Positions 16,593 to 24,012 are shown, numbered from the stretch's first letter. The stretch: DNA of 64,000 nt from Acinetobacter amyesii (GCF_002018365.1 NZ_MVKX01000001.1:485178-549177); one strand, 5' to 3'. Notes: generated by a model not told the origin, from the letters alone. Made by a program: numbers and translations.

Positions 16593-17027
16593 TTAATCTT
16601 TAATACGTTGAAGTCCCAAGGATGCTAGCTTCTCATCATCTAATTGTTCAAGACCTACAGACTTGTCCAAGAACACAACTGGTTTAGAAGCCAGCTTTGA
16701 GAACTCGTTTAGCCACTCGCGGAAACTAGCTGCGTCTTCCATTGAGTCAAAACAAGTATATTCACCACGTACCACGACCATCACCGTGTCTGCATGGATC
16801 TGCTCAATATCCTTTGAAATGCCTACAGAAAGTAATTCAATATCTATTGGTTTTTGATTTATAAATCGCGGGGACACTTCCAAATGTAAACCCCAAATCT
16901 CTTGATCAATACCACCAGTCAATGTGACTTGCTGAATGCCGCCAATTTTGGAACCATCTTCAAGCACCACCTGAGACCCCACACATGATCCGCCATCAGG
17001 TATATGCAGCTGAGCAATCTTATTCAT
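16593..17027 (-). CDS. Phage protein of unknown function next to HNH endonuclease
   Basis: A 144-residue protein. The first half is beta-rich (PDGGSCVGSQVVLEDGSKIG and GIQQVTLTGGIDQEIWGLHL); the second half has a helix and strand with CFDSMEDAASFREWLNEFSK. The layout resembles small phage proteins that regulate or support packaging, but no named domain is seen. It starts at an ATG overlapping the HNH stop codon region (17027), so it is coupled to the HNH gene. It is the last gene before the putative cos region. Confidence 0.6.
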   Translation of the reverse strand: MNKIAQLHIPDGGSCVGSQVVLEDGSKIGGIQQVTLTGGIDQEIWGLHLEVSPRFINQKPIDIELLSVGISKDIEQIHADTVMVVVRGEYTCFDSMEDAASFREWLNEFSKLASKPVVFLDKSVGLEQLDDEKLASLGLQRIKD

Positions 17028-17335
17028 TAACGTTTCATCCCGTGTTTGCTTTCTTGTTGTGTCTTCTGGTCATGGCATTGCTTGCATAATGATTGCAGGT
17101 TGTCCATGTCATCCGTTCCGCCTTGGGCTTTGTTGACAATGTGATCACACTCAAGCGTCATGGATATACGCTGGCACTTGCAGCACGTCCAGTTATCACG
17201 TACATGCACTTCACGTTTGATCCGACGCCATGGCCGACCGCCGCGACCTTGGCCATAGTTTTCTTGTTTGGCTAAGGTCGGTTGATTACTCTTGAGTGTT
17301 GGTAGTGATCCACCCAGCTTTGTTAATCGTGCCAT
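17027..17335 (-). CDS. HNH endonuclease
   Basis: A 102-residue HNH nuclease. After a basic N-terminus (GRGGRPWRRIKREVHVRDNW) it has the zinc knuckle C51-x2-C54, the catalytic ECDHIVNKAQGG with H65, the N in DDMDNLQSLC near 79, and the second zinc pair C84-x2-C87 followed by H88. In cos phages of HK97 type a small HNH protein encoded beside terminase is needed with TerL for specific cos cleavage, and the position here fits that role. It is one base-overlapped with both neighbours, so all three are translated together. Confidence 0.9.
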   Translation of the reverse strand: MARLTKLGGSLPTLKSNQPTLAKQENYGQGRGGRPWRRIKREVHVRDNWTCCKCQRISMTLECDHIVNKAQGGTDDMDNLQSLCKQCHDQKTQQESKHGMKR

Positions 17336-17682
17336 TACTTCACCGTATATAATTTTGCATCTTTAGGTATGGGTTCCTGCACAGTCAGTGGCTTGCCCTC
17401 AGTAATCCGCTGGAAGCATGGCTCACACAATGCCTGCCAGTTATCGATGTTCCAGAACTTCACTTGGCTGATAGGCTGATCAATGTGCGCAACCTGATCT
17501 GCTGGGCTTGTATAACCACGCTTAGTGCAGTCATAGCAGTATCGATTCGCCAGTAAATAATCTGCACAGGCTTTACGCCATGCTTTGGCCTTGTCATCCT
17601 TTAGCGGTTTTGATCTGGCCTTCTCAGCTTTGTCGGCTGATTGCTCATGCTCCTGCCAGTGAGCAGCTCGATTCTTTTTACC
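17335..17682 (-). CDS. HNH-like zinc protein
   Basis: A protein of about 115 residues starting at the ATG at 17682 (MGKKNRAAHWQEHEQSADKA). The longer open frame to 17742 begins inside a terminator stem and is rejected. The core RKACADYLLANRYCYDCTKR has a C-x2-C knuckle, followed by QVAHIDQPISQVKFWNIDNW with a histidine and an aspartate-asparagine pair, and then LCEPCFQRITEGK with the second C-x2-C. This is the HNH layout, but the H-x-N-H pattern is partly degenerate (AHIDQP, NIDNWQ, CFQR in place of CHxxKT). It may be a diverged nuclease or a zinc-binding partner of the HNH protein that follows. Confidence 0.7.
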   Translation of the reverse strand, partial: GKKNRAAHWQEHEQSADKAEKARSKPLKDDKAKAWRKACADYLLANRYCYDCTKRGYTSPADQVAHIDQPISQVKFWNIDNWQALCEPCFQRITEGKPLTVQEPIPKDAKLYTVK

Positions 17683-17700
17683 CATGCCTGCGTATCCCAT

Positions 17701-17781
17701 AAAAAAACCCGCATGATTGCGACCAGTGCAACATGCGGGCATAAAAAAACTGCATGAACTTTCCGAGGGTAATCATGCAGT
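17701..17781 (-). terminator. Tandem intrinsic terminators at the head of the late operon
   Basis: On the minus strand two strong hairpins follow each other. The first has ACTGCATGA/TCATGCAGT (17749-17757 with 17773-17781) and then T7. The second has CCCGCATG/CATGCGGG (17708-17715 with 17732-17739) and then T7. A smaller GAACC/GGTTC hairpin lies just upstream (17791-17804). They sit between the putative late promoter and the first late gene, so late expression must require read-through. Confidence 0.85.
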
Positions 17782-17850
17782 TTGTTTAAAGAACCTTTCG
17801 GTTCCATGGAGAACTACAGCGCTTTTATCTAGAGTTTTCCATTGTGGTAA

Positions 17851-17879
17851 AAATTAACTTAAATTCGTTATTGAGTCAA
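17851..17879 (-). promoter_or_regulatory. Putative late promoter (pR'-like)
   Basis: On the minus strand TTGACT (17874-17879), a 17-base spacer and TAATTT (17851-17856) form a sigma70-type promoter just downstream of the Q-like gene. The same -10 hexamer is used by the pL-type promoter at 23123. A CI-operator-like sequence (12 of 14 bases) overlaps at 17883-17896. The transcript would start near 17844 and meet the tandem terminators after about 60 bases. Confidence 0.6.
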
Positions 17880-17888
17880 TAATAAAGT

Positions 17889-18362
17889 TTACTTAATTTT
17901 ATAGACCTGAGTAAAAATTTTATCTTCGCCAATAGCAATCTCATTGTTTATATCTTTTAGAACATTCTCAATATGCCCAATCATGTACTTATGAACTGGA
18001 AAATAAGACCATCCACAAATTAAAGCCCGAGCTCTCACAGATGGTACATAGCTTGCTGGCACTAAACAAAACTCTGTCAAAGCAATTAAGACAATCGATC
18101 GATGATAAATTTGATTAACACCAGCATCAGCGAACTGTTGTTCATATTTCCCAACAAGAATTTCACTGAAGATCTGTACATTGGCTTTGGTGTTTGCACC
18201 AAAGTATTTTAAGCGGATTAGGTTGTCTTGTAGCTTGGTCAGCTTTGCGAAGCTCATTGCAAGTAGAATATCTTGTGCAGTCATTGCAGGCTGGCCACCA
18301 TCAATGCGATCTGCTTCGTAATTGATTGACTTTGGATTGAGTAAACGCAAGAATTTTTCCAT
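17889..18362 (-). CDS. Putative late-gene antiterminator (Q-like)
   Basis: A 157-residue protein (ATG 18362; the longer frame to 18389 begins among promoter-region repeats). It contains RLLNPKSINYEADRIDGGQP, MTAQDILLAMSFAKLTKLQD, and a helical C-terminus with RARALICGWSYFPVHKYMIG. I cannot align it to a named Q family with certainty. The call rests on its context: it is the last gene of the replication segment. Right after it come a sigma70-type promoter, a short leader and two strong terminators, and then packaging and structural genes, which is the lambda Q/pR'/tR' layout. It could instead be a late transcription activator. Confidence 0.5.
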   Translation of the reverse strand: MEKFLRLLNPKSINYEADRIDGGQPAMTAQDILLAMSFAKLTKLQDNLIRLKYFGANTKANVQIFSEILVGKYEQQFADAGVNQIYHRSIVLIALTEFCLVPASYVPSVRARALICGWSYFPVHKYMIGHIENVLKDINNEIAIGEDKIFTQVYKIK

Positions 18363-18380
18363 TACAAGCGCTCCTCTACA

Positions 18381-18751
18381 ATGGTACACACAAAAAACAT
18401 TTTAAAAATAACTACTTGGAGTGCAATGTTTACCATAAGCGTTTTTTGTGTACCGTTGCATAAAAATGGTACACACACACAAACCTTATATATCAAGGCT
18501 TTTAGGAAAATGTGTACCATGTGTACCATTAATATAATATCTCTCACGCAAGAGAATTTTTTTGAATCATTTTTGAAATAGAAATTTAAATCATAATTAC
18601 TGGCTGCAAAATTTTCCCGTGTGCGCGTGCGCGCGCAATGGTACACATGGTAAACATTGGACAATAAAGTGTTGTGTGGTAAGGCTTGCAGGTGTGTACC
18701 ATTGGTCATAAATGGTAAACACGATGGTACACATGGTACACATGGTACACA
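18381..18751. repeat. Cluster of 13 ATGGTAMACA repeats, putative replication origin iterons
   Basis: In about 370 non-coding bases the decamer ATGGTACACA or ATGGTAAACA occurs 13 times, allowing one mismatch in one copy. Forward copies are at 18381, 18466, 18638, 18647, 18712, 18724, 18733 and 18742. Reverse copies are at 18427, 18447, 18511, 18520 and 18693. Several overlap by one base, giving exact nine-base periodicity (18724-18751). The cluster follows the helicase gene. P4 alpha protein binds type I iterons close to GGTGAACA, which differs from GGTAAACA at one base. An origin role is inferred from this likeness and from the neighbouring alpha-like genes. Confidence 0.7.
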
Positions 18752-18767
18752 TTTAACCCTGTAATTA

Positions 18768-20666
18768 TTATGGGAATGGGTATGGAGCATCATTATTATC
18801 ACCTTGTAACGTCTTGTCAAATTTTTCGATGTCTGCACCGTACCAATCCATTTTCACGGTTGGCCTAAGAACTCCCTGCTTATCCGCTGTCTGCTCTGGC
18901 ATCACACCAATAACCACCAATTTACTTTGCTGCTTGTTTGCAGGCTGAGATGGTTTTCGCCAATGCTCCTGTTTATCTGTCGATACAACCCCATATTTTT
19001 TAGCTTCACCCATAAACCTTTTTAGACTAACAATATGTTCATTGGTTTTTTTAGACCACTTTTGATATGCGTCATATAGCTGGGATACCGTACACGTACA
19101 GTAAGGGTAATCGGTTTCTTCAGCAATCCACTGAACAATAAACGTGTCATATCCTGCGCGCGTATATTCAATAATTTCCCGTTTTGCTTTGGTCATTGGT
19201 GGCTTGGTATGCGCATTAAAACCAGTTAAATCAATCTGTAAAAGCGTTGCATAAAATGCTTCTATCACATCGTTATCGTCAAGATCTGCAACGACTCGGT
19301 CTAATAATTCTTGCGGTACTGTTGACTTTGGATACAAAACCAAGAATCGCCGGTCATTTTCTTCAATCGGCAAAGGCTGAGTATGATTCGATAAAAATAC
19401 CGTATTCATATGGTTTGCCTGTTGCATAGACGATAAGAATTTTTGATGAATTGATAGTTTAGATCCAGTGATCAAATGCTTAATAAACCCCATCATGCCG
19501 TGTTTAGTTTTGTTATTTGCGATTTCTTCAAACAGCAAAAAAAGCACTTCATCAGCCCAGTCGTTATATTGGCTTTCAAGATCTCGCTGGTCTAGTGTCT
19601 TATGATATTTTGTGTAGATTTTCTCCATAATACCGCCAAAAAATAGCGATTTACCTGCACCATGAATATTACCGTGCATGAGTATTGAAGTGGCCATTTT
19701 GGCCCCTTTATGTTGAAGCGGATATGCTAACCATCGAATTAACCAGCCATATGCCTGTGGTTCACCAACACATAAATGACGTAATAATTGATCAAAACTT
19801 TTACATTTTTCATAAGCGTCTTTTCGGTTCATCAACATGTCTGGTGCATCAGCATCTGTTGCCGCAACTACATCAAGTCCCGTAAACCTGTTAATTTGAT
19901 GAGGTTTGGATGAATTTGTCGGATCAAATACCAAATCAGTATTATGAATCATTCGGCGATGTGGTGATTTAAACCAAATTTCATATTGGTTCGGAAATGC
20001 TTCACGAATTGCCGCATTTTTAACACGCTCACGATGAAGTGTGTCCCATGATTCAAGTGTCCCTTCCAAATGTACATAGCGTTTAATCAAGTCAGTGATT
20101 TCAATTGCTGTCTGACTATCAACCTCTGTTTTTAAGGTATCCTGATCAATCATTTTACGATTGCGATGCGATTGCCAGCGCTCTGCAACTGACTTTCCAA
20201 CCATTTTTGTAAATGCAACCGCTTTGATGGTTTTTTTACGGAAGGAATCCCATACGTCAGTTTTACCCTCCACCAACATGAAGCGACCTAAACATTTCTC
20301 AACTGTAAAATCTGGACGCTCAAAGTCTTCAGATTCCCCATCCCCCTCCTGCTGAGGCCCACCAGAATGATTTTCACGCTCGATTAAGTCCCGCTCTGTA
20401 TAGGTTTCAAGTTCAAAATCTTCATGACTATGAGTATTTGGCTCATCTTCAGCCAAAAATGCCTGATCCTCTGCTGAAAATCGCCCCAAATCTTGGCCTG
20501 CATTTTCAAGGGGGTGCGGGGGAACAACAAAAGCAGAAAATTGAGAAGAAATCCCGCTTTCTATCTGCGATCGCACTTCTGCTAACCCTGAAATCACATG
20601 CAGGTCATTAAAGTCAGACGGATGAGAATTTGATGGTGGCTGCTCTAACATTTCATCTTGACTCAT
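18768..20666 (-). CDS. Phage replicative helicase, D5/P4-alpha C-terminal type (SF3)
   Basis: A 632-residue protein. The first 120 residues are acidic and low complexity. From about 310 it has the superfamily 3 helicase core found in DUF5906/D5-like proteins: Walker A GNIHGAGKS (332-340), then NDWADEVLFLLFEEIAN with the Walker B acidic pair, GSKLSIHQKF, and the sensor asparagine in TVFLSNHTQPLPIEENDRRF. The C-terminal part carries a winged-helix-like segment. It is expected to unwind the phage origin as a hexamer. The gene overlaps the primase gene by four bases, and the pair together covers the domains of P4 alpha. The downstream repeat cluster is its likely binding target. Confidence 0.87.
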   Translation of the reverse strand: MSQDEMLEQPPSNSHPSDFNDLHVISGLAEVRSQIESGISSQFSAFVVPPHPLENAGQDLGRFSAEDQAFLAEDEPNTHSHEDFELETYTERDLIERENHSGGPQQEGDGESEDFERPDFTVEKCLGRFMLVEGKTDVWDSFRKKTIKAVAFTKMVGKSVAERWQSHRNRKMIDQDTLKTEVDSQTAIEITDLIKRYVHLEGTLESWDTLHRERVKNAAIREAFPNQYEIWFKSPHRRMIHNTDLVFDPTNSSKPHQINRFTGLDVVAATDADAPDMLMNRKDAYEKCKSFDQLLRHLCVGEPQAYGWLIRWLAYPLQHKGAKMATSILMHGNIHGAGKSLFFGGIMEKIYTKYHKTLDQRDLESQYNDWADEVLFLLFEEIANNKTKHGMMGFIKHLITGSKLSIHQKFLSSMQQANHMNTVFLSNHTQPLPIEENDRRFLVLYPKSTVPQELLDRVVADLDDNDVIEAFYATLLQIDLTGFNAHTKPPMTKAKREIIEYTRAGYDTFIVQWIAEETDYPYCTCTVSQLYDAYQKWSKKTNEHIVSLKRFMGEAKKYGVVSTDKQEHWRKPSQPANKQQSKLVVIGVMPEQTADKQGVLRPTVKMDWYGADIEKFDKTLQGDNNDAPYPFP

Positions 20667-21571
20667 ACGTTCACCGCTTGACTAAATTCGGGGATAATCA
20701 CAATGCCGCCTGTTGCAGCCACAGCTTTATTCGCAGCTTTTAAGCCTGCATCAGGTGGAGTCGAATGACTGTCATCGTCAGCGCAATACACAAGACGTGC
20801 ATGCGGATGCAATATGCGTATTTCTTTACCCACTTTGTCTATATTTCCTGAATTAAACGCCACAACCGTGACGTGACCGGTCGCCTCATAAATGCTGGCA
20901 CCAGTCGCATAGCCCTCAGCTATACAGATAATTTGATCTTGCTGAATCACTTGGCCGATCATGTAAAAACATGCGCTTACTCGCCCGCCTGGTAAAAAAG
21001 GCTTATGGCCATCTGCATGAATTTCTTGGATATTCCAAATTTTTCCGTCTTTATCAAACAAAGGAACAATCAGATTTCCTTTGCCATTTATGCGACAGCC
21101 ATGGTTTTGAACCTGCTTGCGTACCAAATACGGGCAATCACGGTCAGATGACTTATATCCCCAGATCCGGGCAGAACGTTTGGCAGCAGCTTCTTGTGCT
21201 TTACGCTCTTCGAGTTCAGCAGCTTTGGCTTGCGCTTCGGCTTTTTCTTTCCATTTTTTACGGTCTTCATCCGTAACTTTTGTATCTGCAGATAAGCCCA
21301 GGACTGCGCCAACTTCTGTTAAAACTTCTGAATAGTTCATGCTGCGAGATTTTTCAATCAATGCAAACCCATCACCTGCACCGCATTGATTACAGATCCA
21401 CGTACCTTTCCCCTGTTTATCGTCACAACGAAAGCGGTCTTTACCGCCACAAATCGGACATGGACCATGTATATTTTTTTTAGCTGGTACTGTGATGCCA
21501 AATGCGGGGTATATAATTTCTTTCCAACGCCCTTTTGCAGCATCACGCACTTGATCAAATGTTAGAGCCAT
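20663..21571 (-). CDS. Phage primase with zinc ribbon and Toprim domain
   Basis: A 302-residue primase. The zinc ribbon has C38-x2-C41 (CPICGGKDRFRC) and C60-x2-C63 (WICNQCGAGDGF), the pattern of P4 alpha and gp4-like primases. A charged helical linker (DRKKWKEKAEAQAKAAELEE) follows, then DUF7146-like GNLIVPLFDKDGKIWNIQEI. The Toprim part has the glutamate in IICIAEGYATGASIYEATG and the aspartates in LVYCADDDSHS. Primer synthesis for phage replication is the expected role. It is coupled to the helicase gene by a four-base overlap and to the CII-like gene by one base. Confidence 0.87.
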   Translation of the reverse strand: MALTFDQVRDAAKGRWKEIIYPAFGITVPAKKNIHGPCPICGGKDRFRCDDKQGKGTWICNQCGAGDGFALIEKSRSMNYSEVLTEVGAVLGLSADTKVTDEDRKKWKEKAEAQAKAAELEERKAQEAAAKRSARIWGYKSSDRDCPYLVRKQVQNHGCRINGKGNLIVPLFDKDGKIWNIQEIHADGHKPFLPGGRVSACFYMIGQVIQQDQIICIAEGYATGASIYEATGHVTVVAFNSGNIDKVGKEIRILHPHARLVYCADDDSHSTPPDAGLKAANKAVAATGGIVIIPEFSQAVNV

Positions 21572-22074
21572 TAATTTGTCTCCACATCACTTTCTGCCTT
21601 TTGACGGGCTAATTTTTTAAGTTGTGCAACAGCTGCAATAAGACACATTGCATTTTTTTCAATGCTTGCCAGTTCAACATCGACTATTCGGCCATCTTTC
21701 AGTGCATCACTCACAGTCGTGAATAACTCACCTACTCGGTTTGAAACTGTGCCTATATTGGCCAAAAAACCTGTGTCATGAATATCTATATCGGCAGGTA
21801 ATTCATATACCACTGCATTACCATGCGCGGCAGCTGCACTTTGCAAAATGCGAATGTCTTTTGTGTAATTCAAAATTGCTTCGACATGTTCTGGATGCAA
21901 ATGATATTGCGTATTTTGAATATCTACACATTTGCTGAATACCATTGGATTAAACCCATGAATCTCAGCTATAGCCGCTTTACTTCCATGTCGATCTTTG
22001 CAAGCGCGGTATAGCGCAACATCCAATGGCAAGACAGCATTTTGTGCAGCGAAATTTGATAAAAAATCACTCAT
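21571..22074 (-). CDS. CII-like phage regulatory protein
   Basis: A protein of 167 residues from the ATG at 22074, preceded by AAGGAC at a good distance. The open frame to 22107 would overlap the Cro-like gene further. It matches the Phage_CII (P2 Cox/CII-like regulatory) pattern: LYRACKDRHGSKAAIAEIHG, FNPMVFSKCVDIQNTQYHLH, and PEHVEAILNYTKDIRILQSA, followed by HGNAVVYELP. The first part is a helix-turn-helix and the last helix probably supports tetramer formation. The usual role is activation of lysogeny promoters or control of replication gene expression. It is the second gene of the rightward-type early operon after cro. Confidence 0.8.
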   Translation of the reverse strand: MSDFLSNFAAQNAVLPLDVALYRACKDRHGSKAAIAEIHGFNPMVFSKCVDIQNTQYHLHPEHVEAILNYTKDIRILQSAAAAHGNAVVYELPADIDIHDTGFLANIGTVSNRVGELFTTVSDALKDGRIVDVELASIEKNAMCLIAAVAQLKKLARQKAESDVETN

Positions 22075-22087
22075 ATCTAATTTGTCC

Positions 22088-22303
22088 TTAATTTTGGATG
22101 TTTGCACAGTCAGACATTGAGGTTACATTTTGATCATGTTGATTCCCTAGCAATAAAGCTTTTTCTAAAACTTCATATTCTCGACGTTTTGGTATGCAAG
22201 CAGGATTCCATTGACTAACTGCTTCTGGAGAGATGTCTAATAACGCAGCTAGCTGTTTAGATTTACTGCATTTCAATTTCTTTTTTGCATCATCAAGCGT
22301 CAT
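22088..22303 (-). CDS. Cro/YdaS-like repressor
   Basis: A 71-residue DNA-binding protein: MTLDDAKKKLKCSKSKQLAA, then LLDISPEAVSQWNPACIPKR and REYEVLEKALL. The S-P-x-A-V-S-Q-W turn and the I-P-x-x-R-x-Y-E end are the Cro/YdaS helix-turn-helix pattern. It is divergent from the CI gene across a 98-base operator-promoter region and is the first gene of the leftward-reading replication operon. It should favour lytic growth by repressing the CI side. The C-terminal 20 residues are polar and likely unstructured. Confidence 0.85.
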   Translation of the reverse strand: MTLDDAKKKLKCSKSKQLAALLDISPEAVSQWNPACIPKRREYEVLEKALLLGNQHDQNVTSMSDCANIQN

Positions 22304-22318
22304 GGGTACACCAATAAA

Positions 22319-22381
22319 TTAAGTAAAGTTAATTTATTAAACACAACAAAACTTTGCTAGTCAACAATTAAGATAAGTTAA
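22319..22381. promoter_or_regulatory. CI/Cro operator region with pR-type promoter
   Basis: The divergent gap holds TTAAGTAAAGTTAA (22319-22332) and TTAAGATAAGTTAA (22368-22381), with a weaker half-site AGCAAAGT between them. On the minus strand TTGACT (22359-22364), 17 bases and TTTAAT (22336-22341) form the cro promoter, flanked by the two sites. Repressor bound to the first site would cover the transcription start. A weaker rightward promoter for CI probably overlaps the second site. Confidence 0.75.
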
Positions 22382-22401
22382 TTTTTAAAAGGTTTTAAAA
22401 T

Positions 22402-23043
22402 ATGAGCAGCATTGGGACACGAATAAAATCTTTAAGAAAATCTCAAAAACTCACATTAAAGCAATTGTCAGCCAAAATCGGGCCTTCAGATGTTGCTATT
22501 TCACAATGGGAAAATGATGTAAATGTACCCAAACATGAGCATTTAAATTCTCTAGCTGAAACTTTTAATACGACTATTGACTACATAATGTATGGAATAT
22601 CAGAAACTTCTGATAATGTTAAGGACTACCGACCTATAACGCGGATGCTGCCAGTTTTGACTTATATTCAATGCGGTAATATGACAAATGTGAGATCAAT
22701 TCAACCCCATGAAGTTGATCGATGGCTTCCAGCGCCTCCTGAAGCAGGGAAAAATAGTTTTTATTTAATTTGCCAAGGGATAAGTAATTCTCCAGAGTTT
22801 AATGATGGTGACTTCATCTGTATTGATCCGGATTGGACACTCGATTGCGTTCAAACAGGTGAAATGATTGTTGTTTTTCAAGATGATGAAGCTACTTTTA
22901 AAGCTTTAGTAAGAGAATTCAATACCCTTTATTTAAAAGCATTAAATCCAAATTTTCAGCCAAACATCATACCATTAAAGGAAAATGCCTTATATCGTGG
23001 AAAATATGTTGGAAAATTTACCCCAAGCAAAAAATTCCTCTAA
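22402..23043 (+). CDS. CI-type repressor with S24 peptidase domain
   Basis: A 213-residue repressor that holds the prophage silent. Residues 4-62 are an HTH_3 domain (RIKSLRKSQKLTLKQLSAKI, then DVAISQWENDVNVPKHEHLN). The C-terminal S24 domain has a probable self-cleavage site at C91-G92 (TYIQCGNM), as in UmuD rather than the Ala-Gly of lambda CI. The catalytic serine is likely S128 in QGISNSPEFNDGD and the lysine K167 in EATFKALVRE. RecA-dependent cleavage after DNA damage would induce the phage. The usual D-S-M around the serine reads I-S-N here. An AAGG lies nine bases before the ATG, and an intrinsic terminator closes the gene. Confidence 0.92.
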   Translation: MSSIGTRIKSLRKSQKLTLKQLSAKIGPSDVAISQWENDVNVPKHEHLNSLAETFNTTIDYIMYGISETSDNVKDYRPITRMLPVLTYIQCGNMTNVRSIQPHEVDRWLPAPPEAGKNSFYLICQGISNSPEFNDGDFICIDPDWTLDCVQTGEMIVVFQDDEATFKALVREFNTLYLKALNPNFQPNIIPLKENALYRGKYVGKFTPSKKFL

Positions 23044-23059
23044 ATTATTAAAATCATAT

Positions 23060-23083
23060 GCCGACAACAGTCGGCTTTTTTTT
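23060..23083 (+). terminator. Intrinsic terminator after the CI gene
   Basis: GCCGAC and GTCGGC pair around AACA and are followed by eight T. It separates CI from the pL-type promoter of the early operon. Confidence 0.85.
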
Positions 23084-23100
23084 GTTTCGGAAAAAATAAA

Positions 23101-23148
23101 TTAAGTAAAATTAATTTTTATATTGACAACAATATTAAGCAAAGTTAA
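23101..23148 (+). promoter_or_regulatory. pL-type promoter with two CI operators
   Basis: TTGACA (23123-23128), 17 bases and TAATTT (23146-23151) form a rightward promoter. The operator-like sequences TTAAGTAAAATTAA (23101-23114) and TTAAGCAAAGTTAA (23135-23148) lie upstream of the -35 and across the spacer and -10. They match the two sites in the CI/cro gap, so one repressor would silence both early operons. Confidence 0.78.
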
Positions 23149-23192
23149 TTTATTTGGACAAATTAACTTTTCTTCTTTTTTTTGGTGTCACT

Positions 23193-23507
23193 ATGTTAAA
23201 AAATCTTCATGATAGAAACAACATGGATCATATAATCATCACACGTTTAAAAGCTGATGATTTTGGCCAACCACAGACTAAAGACTTTGATTTCTACAAA
23301 GAACGTGCTGTTTCACAGATTCAGACCGCTATTCACAGCATCTACAAATCAACCAATCAACACGAATTTACAGTCGCAATTACACAAGCAAATGCATTCA
23401 TTGATGCTGCGATCAATTTCGAATTTATTGATTTAACAGAAAAAGCTAAATGGCTTGACGATGTTGCAAAGGCTATGCGTGCTCAATTGATCGAGGAGTA
23501 TGTATGA
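23193..23507 (+). CDS. Early-operon protein, unknown function
   Basis: A protein of about 104 residues from the ATG at 23193; another ATG at 23223 gives MDHIIITRLKADDFGQPQTK. The frame is open upstream only from a TTG inside the operator, which is unlikely. The body contains FYKERAVSQIQTAIHSIYKS and FTVAITQANAFIDAAINFEF, and looks all-helical. It is the first gene of the operon driven by the pL-type promoter and is followed by an ATGA overlap. No family is recognised. First genes of such operons often encode anti-host, recombination or excision factors, but nothing in this sequence decides that. Confidence 0.55.
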   Translation: MLKNLHDRNNMDHIIITRLKADDFGQPQTKDFDFYKERAVSQIQTAIHSIYKSTNQHEFTVAITQANAFIDAAINFEFIDLTEKAKWLDDVAKAMRAQLIEEYV

Positions 23508-23728
23508 ACTTATCAGTTACCCCTGAAAGCATAGTACCCGAGCAATCAGTCATTGATTCATGGCCAAAACTGCATCGAAAAAAAGGTAGCCATGCTTGCC
23601 AAGGGAAATGTCCAAATTATCCGGACGAACAATGCTGTCATTGTTTGATCCAAGACACTCCAGCTGCTCTATCTGATGAAGACAAGCACCTTAACAATGC
23701 TGTTGAAGCTGTGGGGTATGTGCCATGA
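23504..23728 (+). CDS. Small cysteine-rich early protein, unknown function
   Basis: A 74-residue protein with a cluster of five cysteines and a histidine: CQGKCPNYPDEQCCHCLIQD (residues 31-50). The spacing C-x3-C-x8-C-C-x-C suggests a small zinc-binding knuckle. The start overlaps the previous stop (ATGA) and the stop overlaps the next start, so it is translationally coupled on both sides. This supports it as a real gene. No family is recognised; zinc-binding early phage proteins often act on host transcription, which is only a possibility here. Confidence 0.55.
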   Translation: MNLSVTPESIVPEQSVIDSWPKLHRKKGSHACQGKCPNYPDEQCCHCLIQDTPAALSDEDKHLNNAVEAVGYVP

Positions 23729-24012
23729 ATTTAGAAAGTAATTTGCTTACTGGCATCGCAAATATTTCACGACTGTGTATGACCAAATCAGGTACTGATT
23801 TTGAAATCAATATGTCGCTCTACCCGACTAAAAACGAACTAAATATTTATGTTTTTAAAGGAGGTTATGCGCATGCATGGCGTAATCCCAAAAAACGTAT
23901 TGAAAAAATTCGTATTGATTTACGTGATCCAAAACTTGCAGCAATGCATATGGTCGAAGCTTTTACTCATATTGAAAATATGGCCAACGGATTTCGTAAG
24001 GAGATGAACTAA
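23725..24012 (+). CDS. Early-operon protein, unknown function
   Basis: A 95-residue protein: MNLESNLLTGIANISRLCMT, a beta-rich centre with FEINMSLYPTKNELNIYVFK, a basic loop NPKKRIEKIRIDLRD and a final helix LAAMHMVEAFTHIENMANGF. The strand-strand-helix order with conserved-looking aromatic residues suggests a compact alpha-beta fold. It overlaps its neighbours by a few bases on both sides. No motif names its function. Confidence 0.5.
   Translation: MNLESNLLTGIANISRLCMTKSGTDFEINMSLYPTKNELNIYVFKGGYAHAWRNPKKRIEKIRIDLRDPKLAAMHMVEAFTHIENMANGFRKEMN

Noticed and set aside
18724-18751. Short tandem repeats considered as a CRISPR array
   Set aside because: The unit is nine bases with no spacers, unlike CRISPR repeats.
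18362-18838. 158-residue minus-strand frame full of V-P-C and H-V-H repeats
   Set aside because: It is a translation of the ATGGTAMACA repeats and overlaps the helicase gene end in another phase.
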